DNA from: Roseiterribacter gracilis
GTDB lineage: Bacteria > Pseudomonadota > Alphaproteobacteria > BOG-932 > Roseiterribacteraceae
NCBI GenBank assembly: GCA_018332375.1
Contig: BOPV01000001.1
Location: 3,472,001-3,536,000 of the forward strand
Direction: 5' to 3'
Length of the DNA stretch: 64,000 nucleotides
Part shown: positions 33,482 through 45,150 of the stretch, piece by piece
Position numbering within the stretch: the first letter of the stretch is position 1
Layout of the letters: the number at the start of each line of letters is the position of its first letter
Translations under genes and position numbers: made by a program
Notes under the pieces: generated by a model
Databases searched by the model: none
What the model was told of the DNA's origin: nothing
What the model saw: the letters and a program-made list of their open reading frames with translations, nothing else

Positions 33482-34375
33482 ATGCATGCACGAGTTCGGC
33501 TGTTGCTGGGATGTCTCGGCGTCGCGCTGTTCGCGACGGCCGCGCGCGCCGCCACCTTCGTGCCCGAAGGCGAAGCGCTGCGCATCTATGGCGACATCGA
33601 ACCCGGCGACGACGCAAAGTTTCTGGCGCTGTGGGGACAAGGCTATGCGCAACTGCGCGTGCAGTCGCTCGGCGGCGACACGCAAGCGACGCTCGCGATC
33701 GGCGAAGCCATCGCCAAGGTCCAGCCGCTGATCGTGGTCGACGGGCTGTGCCTGTCGAACTGTGCCACCATGATCTTCCTCGCCAGCAAATCGCACCGCG
33801 TGCTGCGCGAAGGGCTCGTCTGTTTCGACGGCCCACCACCACCACCGCCGCTGCCGCCCGCGCCAGCCGACGCAGAAGCGTCTGCTGCTGCTGCGCCCAC
33901 CGCTGTTGCTGCCGACGCGCCCGCGTCGGCGGAGGCTGCAGTCGCCCCGGCCGTCGAGCTGAACTATGGCGACGATGCGAAGCCGACGCCCGCACCAGCG
34001 CCGACAACGGTACGCGGGCCGGCGCAACCGGTCGCGTTGAAGGTGCCGCCGCGCCCGGAGATCTCGAAAGACGTGCAGCCGCGCGTCGATGCGTTGCTGA
34101 AGGCGAACGAGGTCGATCCAAAGATCCTCAAAGAAGACGCGCTGTTCGTGTCGCGCGAATTCGTCGAAGACTCCGAAGTCACGCGCGAACAATTCCTGCG
34201 CGGCAAGCGCAGCTTCTGGTGTCCGCTACCGGAAGCGTTCACGCGCTATGGCGTCACCGGCCATTGGGACTGGTTCCCGGCCAGCGACCGCGCGCTGTTC
34301 GACTACGGCAAGCGCATGTCGTCGGGCTGGGTGATGATCTCGCGCCTGAAAGGCCGCGGCGAGTTGGGGCGCTGA
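33482..34375 (+). CDS. Exported protein with ClpP-like N-terminal domain
   Basis: 297 residues with a signal peptide (MHARVRLLLGCLGVALFATA, then ARA). Residues about 30-115 (LRIYGDIEPGDDAKFLALW; LGGDTQATLAIGEAIAKVQP; VVDGLCLSNCATMIFLASK) resemble the ClpP/crotonase fold of secreted ClpP-like proteins, but the Ser of the catalytic motif appears as CLSNCA, so activity is uncertain. A Pro/Ala-rich linker (about 120-165) leads to a C-terminal domain with SFWCPLPEAFTRYGVTGHW. Two Cys in the first domain and one in the last may form disulfides in the periplasm. Confidence 0.65.
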   Translation: MHARVRLLLGCLGVALFATAARAATFVPEGEALRIYGDIEPGDDAKFLALWGQGYAQLRVQSLGGDTQATLAIGEAIAKVQPLIVVDGLCLSNCATMIFLASKSHRVLREGLVCFDGPPPPPPLPPAPADAEASAAAAPTAVAADAPASAEAAVAPAVELNYGDDAKPTPAPAPTTVRGPAQPVALKVPPRPEISKDVQPRVDALLKANEVDPKILKEDALFVSREFVEDSEVTREQFLRGKRSFWCPLPEAFTRYGVTGHWDWFPASDRALFDYGKRMSSGWVMISRLKGRGELGR

Positions 34376-34395
34376 GGTCGGCAGCGACCTCGGAC

Positions 34396-34601
34396 TCAGA
34401 ATTCAGCAAACCGCCAAGACGCCAAGTACGCCAAGCGGGCGCCAAGAAAGCGAGCGTGTGGCGTCGTTGCATCGCAAGGTGCAAGGAATTTCCTGACGCG
34501 CTTCGCGCGTCGATAAAAACCTGCCGTCATGCGACGTGATCTCGCCCTACGCTGTGACTCTTGGCGCTCTTGGCGTCTTGGCGGTTTGCTGAATCGTGAC
34601 T
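34396..34601. repeat. Family A dispersed repeat (A4)
   Basis: The arms are CAGCAAACCGCCAAGACGCC and CTTGGCGTCTTGGCGGTTTG, with several extra 9-bp GCCAAG units. The core AATTTCCTGACGCGCTTCGC is followed by GCGTCGATAAAAACCTGCCG. It lies between the ClpP-like gene and the convergent YceI gene and fills most of a 245-bp gene-free gap. Confidence 0.92.
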
Positions 34602-34620
34602 CGCCGGCCGAGCGCAGCAG

Positions 34621-35169
34621 CTACTGCTTCTTCGCCACCAGATCGACCGTCACCGTCACCGGCTTGCCGATAATGTCGGTCGTCGCCCACGCACCCTGAC
34701 CGACGCCGAAGGTCGTGCGGTCGATGGCGACTGAGCCGACGACATGCGCGACGCCGTCTTTTTCGTCGAGCGTGAAGGGCAGCACCAAGGGCGCTGTCTG
34801 GTCGCGGATGGTCAAGGTGGCGACGGCCGCGAACTTGTTGTCGCCGCGCGCTTCGATGCGCGTGGTCTCGAAGACTGCTTTGGGGAATTTGTCGGTGGCG
34901 AACCAATCGCTCTTCGGCAGTTCCTTGTCGCGGTCGGCCGCTTTGGTCGTGACGCTGGTCACGTCGATCTCGACCCGTACTTTCGACGCGGCCAGGTTGG
35001 CAGCGTCGAACGCGATCTTGGCGTCGAACTTTTTGAATTCACCGTCGAACGCAGCACCTTGCTGCGTCGCGCGGAAGCCGAGACGGCTCTTCGCAGGATC
35101 GACCGTGTAGTCAGCCGCGTGCGCGGGAAGCGCGATGGCAAGCGCCAGAATCAAAGAACGAACGATCAT
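34621..35169 (-). CDS. YceI-family periplasmic lipid-binding protein 2
   Basis: 182 residues with signal peptide MIVRSLILALAIALPAHA and the lipocalin-like YceI fold: DYTVDPAKSRLGFRATQQGAAF, ASKVRVEIDVTSV, SDWFATDKFPKAVFETT and a closing VTVTVDL strand. YceI proteins bind isoprenoid lipids and are often encoded with cytochrome b561. The start overlaps the cytochrome stop by 4 bp. It shares the fold, but limited identity, with the upstream YceI protein at 35755-36327. Confidence 0.92.
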   Translation of the reverse strand: MIVRSLILALAIALPAHAADYTVDPAKSRLGFRATQQGAAFDGEFKKFDAKIAFDAANLAASKVRVEIDVTSVTTKAADRDKELPKSDWFATDKFPKAVFETTRIEARGDNKFAAVATLTIRDQTAPLVLPFTLDEKDGVAHVVGSVAIDRTTFGVGQGAWATTDIIGKPVTVTVDLVAKKQ

Positions 35170-35732
35170 TGTTTCTTCTCCCGTGCCGACAGGGCCGGCA
35201 CCATGCGAGTCAGCACCGCGTCGCGCAGCACGAAATGATGATGCAGCGCGCCCGCGACATGCAAGGCGACAAGGGCGAGCAAGATCTTGCCGAAGGTCTC
35301 GTGCACAAAGCTCGCTGTGTCTTTCAACGAAGGATCGGCGCCGATCAGATTCGGCACACCGAACTGCCCAAACCAGGAAATCGGAAAGCCGGTCGTGCCG
35401 TTGAGCAGCCAACCCGACAGCGGGATCAGCAATAGCAACGCGTAGAGCGACCAGTGCGTGATGGCGCTGACCGTGTGCTGCCACCGCGCAATGTCGGCGG
35501 GCAATGCGGGCGGGCGGTGCGTTGCGCGCCAGAGCAGGCGCACGACGACCGCAAGCAGCACCGTCAGCCCGATCGATTTATGCAGCGCGTAGAGGCGCAG
35601 CTTGTCGGGGCCGAGATCGAGATCGGTCATCTCCCAACCGATCCAGAACAGCGCGACCAGCGCCGCTGCGATCAACCAATGCAGGCCAATCGCAACGGCG
35701 CCGTAGCGCGCGGCTGGTGCGTCAGACATCAC
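35166..35732 (-). CDS. Cytochrome b561
   Basis: 188 residues, four transmembrane helices. Histidines suited to bind two hemes are present in VAIGLHWLIAA, ALHKSIGLTV, AITHWSLYALLLL and LVALHVAGALHHHFVLRD. The family is an inner-membrane di-heme electron carrier. It is embedded between two YceI genes in one operon (22 bp from the first, ATGA overlap with the second), suggesting a shared role in redox handling of an isoprenoid quinone or similar lipid. Confidence 0.93.
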   Translation of the reverse strand: MMSDAPAARYGAVAIGLHWLIAAALVALFWIGWEMTDLDLGPDKLRLYALHKSIGLTVLLAVVVRLLWRATHRPPALPADIARWQHTVSAITHWSLYALLLLIPLSGWLLNGTTGFPISWFGQFGVPNLIGADPSLKDTASFVHETFGKILLALVALHVAGALHHHFVLRDAVLTRMVPALSAREKKQ

Positions 35733-35754
35733 TGACCCCAGATCGCGGAGGCGA

Positions 35755-36327
35755 TCATTGACCAGCGAACTCCGCGTCGAGCGTGATCTGCACTGCGTCG
35801 CTGACGAACGGTATGCCGGCGCTGATGCCGAAGTCGCTACGCTTGATCGTGCCGGTGGCGCTGAAGCCGGCCCAGGCCTTCTTCAACACCGGATGTTCGC
35901 CCTGCTTGTGCAAAGTGACGTTCAGCACGACCGGCTTGGTGACGCCGTGCAACGTCAGATCACCGGTGACTTTCGCGGTTTTGGGACCCGTCTTCTGCAC
36001 CTTGGTCGAGGTGAAGGTCATGTCGGGATATTTGGCGGCGTCGAGAAAATCGGCGCTCTTGATGTGCTCGTCGCGCTTCTTGTCGAACGAGTCAAAGCCA
36101 GCGATCGGAATCGTGACGTTCAGCTTGGCGGTCTCCGGCTTGGCAACGTCGAGCTGCAACGTGCCGCTGACGTCGCGGAACGCACCGCGGCTGGTCGAGA
36201 AGCCGAGATGGTCGACCGAGTACTGCACGTGCGCGTGCGTCGAATCGAGCGTGTAGGTCTTGGTCTCAGCAAAGGCGGGGGCGGCGGCCAGAAGCAGGAC
36301 GGCCGACAGGAGCGCAGGCAGGCGCAT
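35755..36327 (-). CDS. YceI-family periplasmic lipid-binding protein 1
   Basis: 190 residues with signal peptide MRLPALLSAVLLLAAAPAFA. YceI features are TLDSTHAHVQYSVDHLGFS, SFDKKRDEHIKSADFLDAA, KYPDMTFTSTKV and GDLTLHGVTKPV. This is the standard YceI form; it is the first gene of the operon with cytochrome b561 and a second, divergent YceI. The 134 bp upstream contain no other gene and presumably the promoter. Confidence 0.93.
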   Translation of the reverse strand: MRLPALLSAVLLLAAAPAFAETKTYTLDSTHAHVQYSVDHLGFSTSRGAFRDVSGTLQLDVAKPETAKLNVTIPIAGFDSFDKKRDEHIKSADFLDAAKYPDMTFTSTKVQKTGPKTAKVTGDLTLHGVTKPVVLNVTLHKQGEHPVLKKAWAGFSATGTIKRSDFGISAGIPFVSDAVQITLDAEFAGQ

Positions 36328-36461
36328 GGGTAGTCTCCACGGAATTTTGTGATTGGTTGAACGGTAACAACATTGGATACGGATGGGATTTCGTCAAGCA
36401 GGGGTCTCTGCCTCTAGAACGAACCGGCCGGGGCGCGATCGACAGGGCCCCGGAAAAAAGA

Positions 36462-37610
36462 TCAGCCGGTGCGGGCGATGAAGCGGGCGGTGATGGCTTC
36501 TTCGGTCGGCCGGTACAGGTTCGCGACCTGCGTCACTGCCGACGGATAGGCCATGGTGAGCTGCAACTCGGCCACCTGGGTCACCAGCGCCACCGCCTCT
36601 TGCAAGGCAGGCGCACCGAACGCAGCCGCGAATTCGGCGAGGTCGGAGGCTTCGCGCTGCAACGTCATCGCGTCGTTGGCGGTGGCCGCCACTTCGAGAA
36701 TGCGCACGCGCCGCGCCGCGTCGGCGAGACGGGCCTGCAACACGCGTTCGAACGAGTCGGTCGGCACCGACAACTGCAACGCAAGCAGCGGCGCGTCGTT
36801 GAACAGCGGCGTAGTTGGTTCGACCAAGCGGATTTCGCCGTTGTCGTCGAGCGGCGGCGGACGCACCGGCGCACTGCGATCGTTGGCGGGCGTGCGCGCA
36901 ATCGCACGATCGACCGCGTCGCTGATCGGATCCGGCGTGACGACCTGTTCGAGCAGCAACGGTTCTTCTTCGTCCGCCGTCGCCGCCGGCGTCGCGCGAA
37001 CGGGGCGCGGTTCCAGCCGCACGACATTGTCATGTGCAGGAGCGTCGAGCGGCACGTCGTCGATGGTTGCGGCGGCGAATGTGGCCGGTGCGCGCCGGCT
37101 GCGCGCGAAGGCCGCGAACAGCAACAACAACCCGCCAGCGCCGGCGATCCAGACGCTCGCACGCAACGGTACGCCGCGATCGGGTGGATGGCGCACGACC
37201 GCGATACGCAGCGTGTTGGCGGTGCTGCGGCGCGTAGCGGCGTAAGCGGTCAGCCAGCTTTTGCCGTCGGGCCAACGTTCGATCGCGACGCCGTTGCCGT
37301 TGATCTGCGCGTCGCGCACCGCGTCGAGTTCGATGCGCGTTCCCTGCAGCGCCGCCGGTCCGCGCAACACCAAGCCACTTTCATCAAGCAGCAGCAGCTC
37401 GGCCGTGGCGGGAAGTTCGGTGCGGTTGGTACCCGTCCCCGCTGCCGACATGGCCGCGTCGCGCAAGGCCAGTCGCAGCGGCTCGTCGGTGCCGACGAAG
37501 CGCAGCACGACGGCGAGCACCAGCAACGCCGCGCCGCACGCGGCGAGAAGCAGGGTCTTCGATTTGGTCGAAACGGCAGGCACGCGGCACGATGGGCGTG
37601 CCGGACGCAT
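36462..37610 (-). CDS. Membrane protein with periplasmic sensor-like domain, unknown function
   Basis: 382 residues. One helix at about 20-41 (LLLAACGAALLVLAVVLRFV) and another at about 150-168 (ASVWIAGAGGLLLLFAAFA) bracket a periplasmic domain of about 110 residues. The long cytoplasmic part is acidic and Pro-rich (about 175-270) and ends in a helical region rich in Ala (about 280-375). The topology is that of a sensor without any kinase, cyclase or methyl-accepting domain recognisable. The first Met is used; no strong ribosome site decides it. Confidence 0.6.
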   Translation of the reverse strand: MRPARPSCRVPAVSTKSKTLLLAACGAALLVLAVVLRFVGTDEPLRLALRDAAMSAAGTGTNRTELPATAELLLLDESGLVLRGPAALQGTRIELDAVRDAQINGNGVAIERWPDGKSWLTAYAATRRSTANTLRIAVVRHPPDRGVPLRASVWIAGAGGLLLLFAAFARSRRAPATFAAATIDDVPLDAPAHDNVVRLEPRPVRATPAATADEEEPLLLEQVVTPDPISDAVDRAIARTPANDRSAPVRPPPLDDNGEIRLVEPTTPLFNDAPLLALQLSVPTDSFERVLQARLADAARRVRILEVAATANDAMTLQREASDLAEFAAAFGAPALQEAVALVTQVAELQLTMAYPSAVTQVANLYRPTEEAITARFIARTG

Positions 37611-37649
37611 CTGGACAAGATCCAGCTTGCGTCACGACCGGGATTCTTC

Positions 37650-37689
37650 ATGGGGGCCGGTCAGCTCTCGACTGAAGACCGGCCCCCAT
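37650..37689. terminator. Perfect 12-bp inverted repeat, possible terminator
   Basis: ATGGGGGCCGGT pairs with ACCGGCCCCCAT across a 16-nt loop that itself contains TCAG/CTGA. It lies between the stop of the DUF4440 gene and the start of the sensor-like gene, both on the minus strand. No T-tract follows. Confidence 0.5.
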
Positions 37690-37750
37690 CGCGCAACATG
37701 TACGCGCGGCGTCGTTCGCACCCCGACGGGCGGGGTTACCAACTGATTTG

Positions 37751-38218
37751 TTACGAGCCTGGACGGCTGGTGTGGCCGGCGGCGGCGTACCACTGGCCGT
37801 TCCTGCGCACGAGCGTGTCGGTGAAGGCGACTTCGGTATCGATCACCTTCCCGCGCAGATCGAGCTTGATTGCGGTCCGGCCGATCACGATCGCCATGTC
37901 CGGACCATAGAAGCGCACATGCATCTCGCGCTGGATCAGATGTTCGTACTTGGCGACGCTGTCGCGCACCTCGGCCAGTTCCTGTTCCTTGGTCGTCACC
38001 GTGCCGCGCGTGTCGGTCAGGGTGAAGTCGGGCAACATCACGCGATCGAGCGTTTTGACGTCCGCCTTGGCATAGGCCTGCGCCCATTCTTCTTCGAGCT
38101 TGCGCACTGCCTGGGTTTGGTCGGGCGCGGCTTGCACGCCCGTCGCGCAGGCGACAAACAAAAATCCGGCGAGCGTCAGAGTCGCGGCCAAGATAGAAAA
38201 ACTGATCCAACGCGGCAT
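37751..38218 (-). CDS. Exported DUF4440 (NTF2-like) protein 1
   Basis: 155 residues. The N-terminus MPRWISFSILAATLTLAGFL (then FVACATGVQA) is a signal sequence; the FVAC segment could also be a lipobox, though the fit is loose. The NTF2-like fold is shown by VRKLEEEWAQAYAKADVKTL, MLPDFTLTDTRG, MHVRFYGPDMAIVIGRT and a closing QWYAAAGHTSRPGS. Such cone-shaped proteins bind small ligands; no catalytic residues are assigned. Paralogue of the gene at 38543-38974, from which repeat A5 separates it. Confidence 0.82.
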   Translation of the reverse strand: MPRWISFSILAATLTLAGFLFVACATGVQAAPDQTQAVRKLEEEWAQAYAKADVKTLDRVMLPDFTLTDTRGTVTTKEQELAEVRDSVAKYEHLIQREMHVRFYGPDMAIVIGRTAIKLDLRGKVIDTEVAFTDTLVRRNGQWYAAAGHTSRPGS

Positions 38219-38315
38219 GACGCCCTCCAGGGTTTTGCTGGAGGGAAAGCAGCGCGTGTCGGTGGTTGGGAACCAGAACCGCTCGTGTCGTTGCGTTGGG
38301 GCCAGTTCGGTAGAG

Positions 38316-38531
38316 TCAGAATTCAGCAAACCGCCAAGACGCCAAGGACGCCAAGCGGGCGCCAGGAGAGCGCGTGTGTGGTTGCGCCGCGTCGCATGAT
38401 TACAGGGGATTTCCTGACGCGCTTTGCGCGTCGATAAAACCTCGTCGTCATGCGACCGGACTTCACGACGGTCTGTGACGCTTGGCGAACCTTGGCGCTC
38501 TTTGCGTCTTGGCGGTTTGCTGGATCGTGAC
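38316..38531. repeat. Family A dispersed repeat (A5)
   Basis: The arms are CAGCAAACCGCCAAGACGCC and the inverse TTGCGTCTTGGCGGTTTGCT. The core GATTTCCTGACGCGCTTTGC is followed by GCGTCGATAAAACCTCGTCG. It fills most of the 324-bp gap between the two DUF4440 paralogues; nothing else was seen there. Confidence 0.92.
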
Positions 38532-38542
38532 TCCGAGGTCGC

Positions 38543-38974
38543 TCAGGCGCCCTTGCGGCTCGCATGGCCCGCGACTGCGCGCCATGTACCGTTGAGCTTC
38601 ACCAGCGTGTCGGTGAAGGCGACGTCGATGTCGAACGCTGTGCCTTCGGATACGCCCACCGCATGCGTGCGGCCGATGACGATGGCGGTGTCGCCGTAGA
38701 ACCGCACCTTCATGTCGCGATTCTCGAACAGGCTGTATTTGACTTTGCCGGTCTTGAGCTCGTCAATCTCCGACGCAGCCGTGTTCACCGTGCCGCCCGA
38801 TCCGATCAACGTGAAGTCGGGTGTCATCAGTTTTTCGAGATAGGCGACGTCGCCACGCTGATAGGCGCCGCACCAATCGCGCTCGATCTGCAAAACTTCT
38901 TGTGTGCGGTCCGGCGCCGCCTGCGCCAGGCCGCTCACCAGCACCCACGTTGTCAGCAGCAAAGCGCGTCGCAT
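38543..38974 (-). CDS. Exported DUF4440 (NTF2-like) protein 2
   Basis: 143 residues with signal peptide MRRALLLTTWVLVSGLAQA, cleaved before APDRT. The body shares the pattern of the first copy: QIERDWCGAYQRGDVAYLEKLM, TPDFTLIGSGGTVNT, MKVRFYGDTAIVIGRTHAVG and FTDTLVKLNGTWRAVAGHAS. GGGGAGGAA lies 5-6 nt before the ATG. Tandem paralogue of the gene at 37751; ligand unknown. Confidence 0.85.
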   Translation of the reverse strand: MRRALLLTTWVLVSGLAQAAPDRTQEVLQIERDWCGAYQRGDVAYLEKLMTPDFTLIGSGGTVNTAASEIDELKTGKVKYSLFENRDMKVRFYGDTAIVIGRTHAVGVSEGTAFDIDVAFTDTLVKLNGTWRAVAGHASRKGA

Positions 38975-39148
38975 CCGTTCCTCCCCGATTCGTTGGGCGC
39001 GACGGCACATGCGGCGCGCGCGGCCGACAAGAACCGTTCCCAGGGAATTTCGCAGCCGCTTGGGTTCCGCAGCGCAGGCGCGTGCATCGGAACTGTTGCC
39101 GGCGCGGCAGGTTGGCCAAACACCCAGCACTGCATTGGAGCGACGACC

Positions 39149-39565
39149 ATGGCGACCAGCACCACCGGCACCTTCAACACGCGCAATGGCGACGTGCCGC
39201 GCGACGAGACCCATCAACTGATTTCGGCCGACAAGGTCGAAGGCACCGCGGTCTACAGCTCGTCCGGGGAGCGGATCGGGGCGATCGAAGACATCATGAT
39301 CGACAAGCGCAGCGGCAAAGTCGCCTACGCGGTCCTGTCGGTCGGCGGCTTTTTGGGAATCGGCGAGCGCCACCATCCGCTGCCCTGGAACGCGCTGACC
39401 TATAACCTCGACCTTGGCGGCTACCAGGTTGCGATTCCGGTCGAACGGCTGAAAGACGCGCCCAGCTACGCAATGGACGAAGCGGTCGATCTCGACGACC
39501 GCGCCTACGGACGCAAGATTCACGACTATTACGGCACCGCGCCCTACTGGGACCCGGCGATCTAA
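39149..39565 (+). CDS. PRC-barrel domain protein
   Basis: 138 residues. A PRC-barrel is visible at about 23-100: HQLISADKVEGTAVYSSSGE, RIGAIEDIMIDKRSGKVAYAVLSVGG, FLGIGERHHPLPWNALTYN. The C-terminal tail is acidic and Tyr-rich. Stand-alone PRC-barrel proteins of this length are common in alphaproteobacteria and may be stress-related; function is not established. Followed by a terminator. Confidence 0.85.
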   Translation: MATSTTGTFNTRNGDVPRDETHQLISADKVEGTAVYSSSGERIGAIEDIMIDKRSGKVAYAVLSVGGFLGIGERHHPLPWNALTYNLDLGGYQVAIPVERLKDAPSYAMDEAVDLDDRAYGRKIHDYYGTAPYWDPAI

Positions 39566-39578
39566 CAATCCTGCGGAG

Positions 39579-39785
39579 CCTGCCCCGGACTTGATCCGGG
39601 GGGCAGGGGCCCATTGCAGAGCCGCTGCGATCCGCCAAGGTCGCGGCGGCTTTTGTTTTTGAACGTTCAATGGCGCTCGAAAGCCATGGGCGCGCCTGCC
39701 CCGGGCCTGTGATCGAAAGAAACGAACGCCTTTAAAGGCGTCCTCTCGGCGGTCCCGAAATGGATCCCTGCTTTCGCAGGGAATT
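39579..39785. repeat. Family B palindrome pair with inner hairpins, upstream of atpH
   Basis: CCTGCCCC...GGGGCAGGGGCCCATT at 39579-39615 and ATGGATCCCTGCTTTCGCAG at 39760-39785 face each other. Between them are a terminator-like hairpin and a 16-bp perfect palindrome ACGCCTTTAAAGGCGT at 39726-39741. This occupies the first half of the 396-bp gap before atpH; the second half (39786-39961) should contain the atp promoter, but no convincing motif was seen. Confidence 0.8.
39621..39660 (+). terminator. Terminator of the PRC-barrel gene
   Basis: GCCGCTGCGA pairs with TCGCGGCGGC (one G-T wobble) around a 10-nt loop and is followed by TTTTGTTTTT, 55 bp after the stop codon. Confidence 0.75.
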
Positions 39786-39961
39786 ATGTCGCGCCATCTC
39801 GCGAAGGCCTGGGGAATCCAGGGCTTGAGGGCGCCTGACAGCGCGTGCTACACGCACGCCGCCGCACGGGAGTCCGCCCTCGCGGTGATCTCGCGCACCC
39901 GCTCGTCGTCTGATGGACGCGCCTCGTTACAAAGGCCGTCCCGCTTCCGAGGATTGCCACG

Positions 39962-40518
39962 TTGGCTGCTTCGTCCGGTTCATCGCCGATCGCCCGTCGT
40001 TACGCCGAAGCTCTGTTCGAGCTGGCCGATGAGGCGCGCGCTCTGGACCAGACCGCGAGCGACCTCTCCAAGCTGAAGACGATGCTGGCCGAATCGGCCG
40101 ACCTGCGTGAGCTGGTCGTGAGCCCCGTCGTCGGTCGCGACGACCAGGCCAAGGCCTTGGTCGAACTGGCCAAACAGGCCGGCCTCGGCGAGATCGTGCA
40201 GAAATTCGTGGGCACCCTGGCGGTCAATCGCCGTGCCTTCGCGCTGGGCGGCGTAATCAACGCTTTCTTGGCCGAGCTGGCCAACCGCCGCGGCGAAGTC
40301 GCGGTCGAAGTCACCGCCGCAGCCCCGCTTACGACACAACAGCAGGACGCGCTGCAGGCCACCTTGGCCAAGCGCTTCGGCGCCAAAGTTTCGATTTCAC
40401 CCACCGTCGATCCGTCGCTGATCGGTGGTCTGGTGGTACGGGTCGGTTCGACCCTGATTGATGGTTCGGTCCGCTCGCAGCTCGAAGGGCTCGAACGGAC
40501 GATGAAGGGAGTCGCTTA

Positions 40519-40519
<1 letters not shown>
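39962..40519 (+). CDS. atpH: ATP synthase F1 delta subunit
   Basis: 185 residues linking F1 to the peripheral stalk. [15 protein letters not shown] opens the N-terminal helical domain and [22 protein letters not shown] is the conserved C-terminal OSCP/delta signature. Translation starts at TTG: it follows GAGGATTGCCACG with suitable spacing, and no in-frame ATG lies close by in an acceptable position. The stop overlaps the atpA start by 1 bp. The F0 genes are not in this window, as expected for alphaproteobacteria. Confidence 0.95.
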
Positions 40520-42048
<1,529 letters not shown>

Positions 42049-42081
42049 TCCGCACTAGGAAGACGCGAGCAACAACGCGCC

Positions 42082-42999
42082 ATGCCTTCGCTTAAGGACC
42101 TTCGCAACCGGATCACGAGCGTCAAGTCGACGCGAAAGATCACGTCTGCGATGAAGATGGTCGCCGCCTCGAAACTGCGCCGCGCGCAGGAACAGGCGCA
42201 CGCAGCGCAGCCGTACGCGCAGCGCATGCAGGGGATGCTGTCGCGCCTCGCTGCCAACTATGTCGTGACGCCGGCGGCGCCGCGTCTGTTGGTTGGTTCG
42301 GGCAAAGACCAGACGCATCTGCTGATCGTGCTGACGTCGGACCGCGGCCTGGCCGGCGGCTTCAACTCCTACGTCGTGCGTGAAGCGCGTCGCCAGATCG
42401 CGGCACTGCTCGCTGAAGGCAAGACGGTCAAAGTGCTGACGGTCGGTCGCAAGGCGCGCGATCTGCTGCGTCGCGATCATCGCGAGCGCATCATCGACTC
42501 GCTCGAAGGCATCGGCCGCAAGAAACTGTCCTTCACCGACGCGACGGTCATCGCCAAAGCGGCGCTCGACAAGTTCGATGCCGGCGAAGTCGACGTCGTC
42601 ACCGTCATTTACAACCGCTTCAAGTCGGTGATGGCGCAGATCCCGACGCAGCTCCAACTGGTTCCGTTCCAGTTGCCGAAGGCCAAGCCGGTGGCTGCCG
42701 ATCCGCATGCGCATCACGGCCACCACGAGCATGTTGTGCCGCCGGCGGTGTACGAATTTGAGCCCTCGGAAGAAGAGATTCTGGCCGAGCTTCTGCCGCG
42801 CAATCTTGCGATCCAGCTGTACTCGGCGCTGCTCGACAGCGCGGCGGGCGAACAGGCTGCGCGCATGACCGCGATGGACAACGCCACGCGCAACGCAGGC
42901 GACGCGATCAACCGCTACACGCTCGCGTACAACCGCGCGCGTCAGGCGGCGATCACCAAGGAACTGATTGAAATCGTCTCGGGCGCGGAAGCGCTGTGA
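42082..42999 (+). CDS. atpG: ATP synthase F1 gamma subunit, with His-rich insertion
   Basis: 305 residues forming the rotor shaft. The N-terminal helix is [33 protein letters not shown] in essence, and the C-terminal helix contains [17 protein letters not shown]. The protein is slightly longer than the usual 285-295 residues, owing to a segment near residues 210-225 ([15 protein letters not shown]) with six histidines. It follows atpA by 33 bp. The 210 bp after it, before atpD, consist of family B repeats. Confidence 0.97.
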   Translation: MPSLKDLRNRITSVKSTRKITSAMKMVAASKLRRAQEQAHAAQPYAQRMQGMLSRLAANYVVTPAAPRLLVGSGKDQTHLLIVLTSDRGLAGGFNSYVVREARRQIAALLAEGKTVKVLTVGRKARDLLRRDHRERIIDSLEGIGRKKLSFTDATVIAKAALDKFDAGEVDVVTVIYNRFKSVMAQIPTQLQLVPFQLPKAKPVAADPHAHHGHHEHVVPPAVYEFEPSEEEILAELLPRNLAIQLYSALLDSAAGEQAARMTAMDNATRNAGDAINRYTLAYNRARQAAITKELIEIVSGAEAL

Positions 43000-43013
43000 A
43001 CGAAGTGAACAGC

Positions 43014-43189
43014 GCCCCTGCGGAGGCAGGGGCCCATTAAGCCGCGTTCCGATCGTCTCCAATTGGACGCTATCGGAGCGGCGGCAAAATGGATCCCGGC
43101 CTTCGTCGGGATGACAGGTTGAGAAGTTGGCGCCCACAAAGCGCAGATGAACAAGACGGATGAATGGGTCCCCGCTTTCGCGGGGATCT
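43014..43189. repeat. Family B repeats between atpG and atpD
   Basis: Three copies lie here: GCCCCTGCGGAGGCAGGGGC at 43014-43037, ATGGATCCCGGCCTTCGTCG at 43089-43115 facing it, and ATGGGTCCCCGCTTTCGCGG at 43164-43189. They fill a gap that is normally short in atp operons. No gene or promoter was seen in the gap; a ribosome site (AGGAAAG) for atpD follows the last copy. Confidence 0.88.
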
Positions 43190-43194
43190 AATGA

Positions 43195-44643
<1,449 letters not shown>

Positions 44644-44644
44644 G

Positions 44645-45070
44645 ATGGTCACCGCGCCGCGCAAGTTTGAATTCGAATTGGTGAGCCCGGAGCAGCTTGT
44701 CTTCTCCGAGCCCGTCGACATGGCGGTTGTGCCGGGCGCCGACGGTGATTTCGGCGTGCTCGCCGGTCATTCGCCGCTGATCTCGACCTTGCGTCCGGGC
44801 GTGCTGCAGATCTGGCAGGGCGACGTCGTCGAACAATCGCTGTTCGTCGCCGGCGGCTTTGCCGAAGTGAACGAAGAACGCTGCACCGTGCTCGCCGACG
44901 AAGCGATCCCGGTGTCGTCGATCGACCCGACGTTGGTCACCGCCGAAATCGAAGAGCTGGAAGCCGAGCTTCCGGGCGAAGTCGATCCGGTCGCAAAGAA
45001 GCTGATCGAAACCCGCCTCAATATCGCGCGCGCGAAATTGTGGGCCGCCAAGGTTCCGACCACGCACTGA
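44645..45070 (+). CDS. atpC: ATP synthase F1 epsilon subunit
   Basis: 141 residues. The N-terminal beta sandwich begins KFEFELVSPEQLVFSEPVDM and contains PGADGDFGVLAGHSPLISTLRPGVL; the C-terminal helices (about 90-138) are regulatory in the family. It begins 1 bp after atpD and is the last gene of the operon, ahead of a strong terminator. Confidence 0.96.
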   Translation: MVTAPRKFEFELVSPEQLVFSEPVDMAVVPGADGDFGVLAGHSPLISTLRPGVLQIWQGDVVEQSLFVAGGFAEVNEERCTVLADEAIPVSSIDPTLVTAEIEELEAELPGEVDPVAKKLIETRLNIARAKLWAAKVPTTH

Positions 45071-45107
45071 CGACACGAAATAACGGACCGGGTCAGGGTC
45101 CAAGCGG

Positions 45108-45147
45108 AAGGGCGCGGTGCTGACGGCATCGCGCCCTTTTTCTTTTT
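45108..45147 (+). terminator. Terminator of the atp operon
   Basis: AAGGGCGCG pairs with CGCGCCCTT over 9 bp around a 13-nt loop and is followed by TTTCTTTTT, 38 bp after the atpC stop. Confidence 0.9.
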
Positions 45148-45150
45148 GTC

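Noticed and set aside
38424..38699. Short open frames beginning MRVDKT inside family A repeats
   Set aside because: They arise from the repeat core (GCGCGTCGATAAAACC on one strand), run out of the repeat and show no sign of coding constraint; annotated as repeat instead.
39786..39961. Promoter of the atp operon
   Set aside because: The region must contain it, but no -35/-10 pair stands out from the background, so no feature was called.
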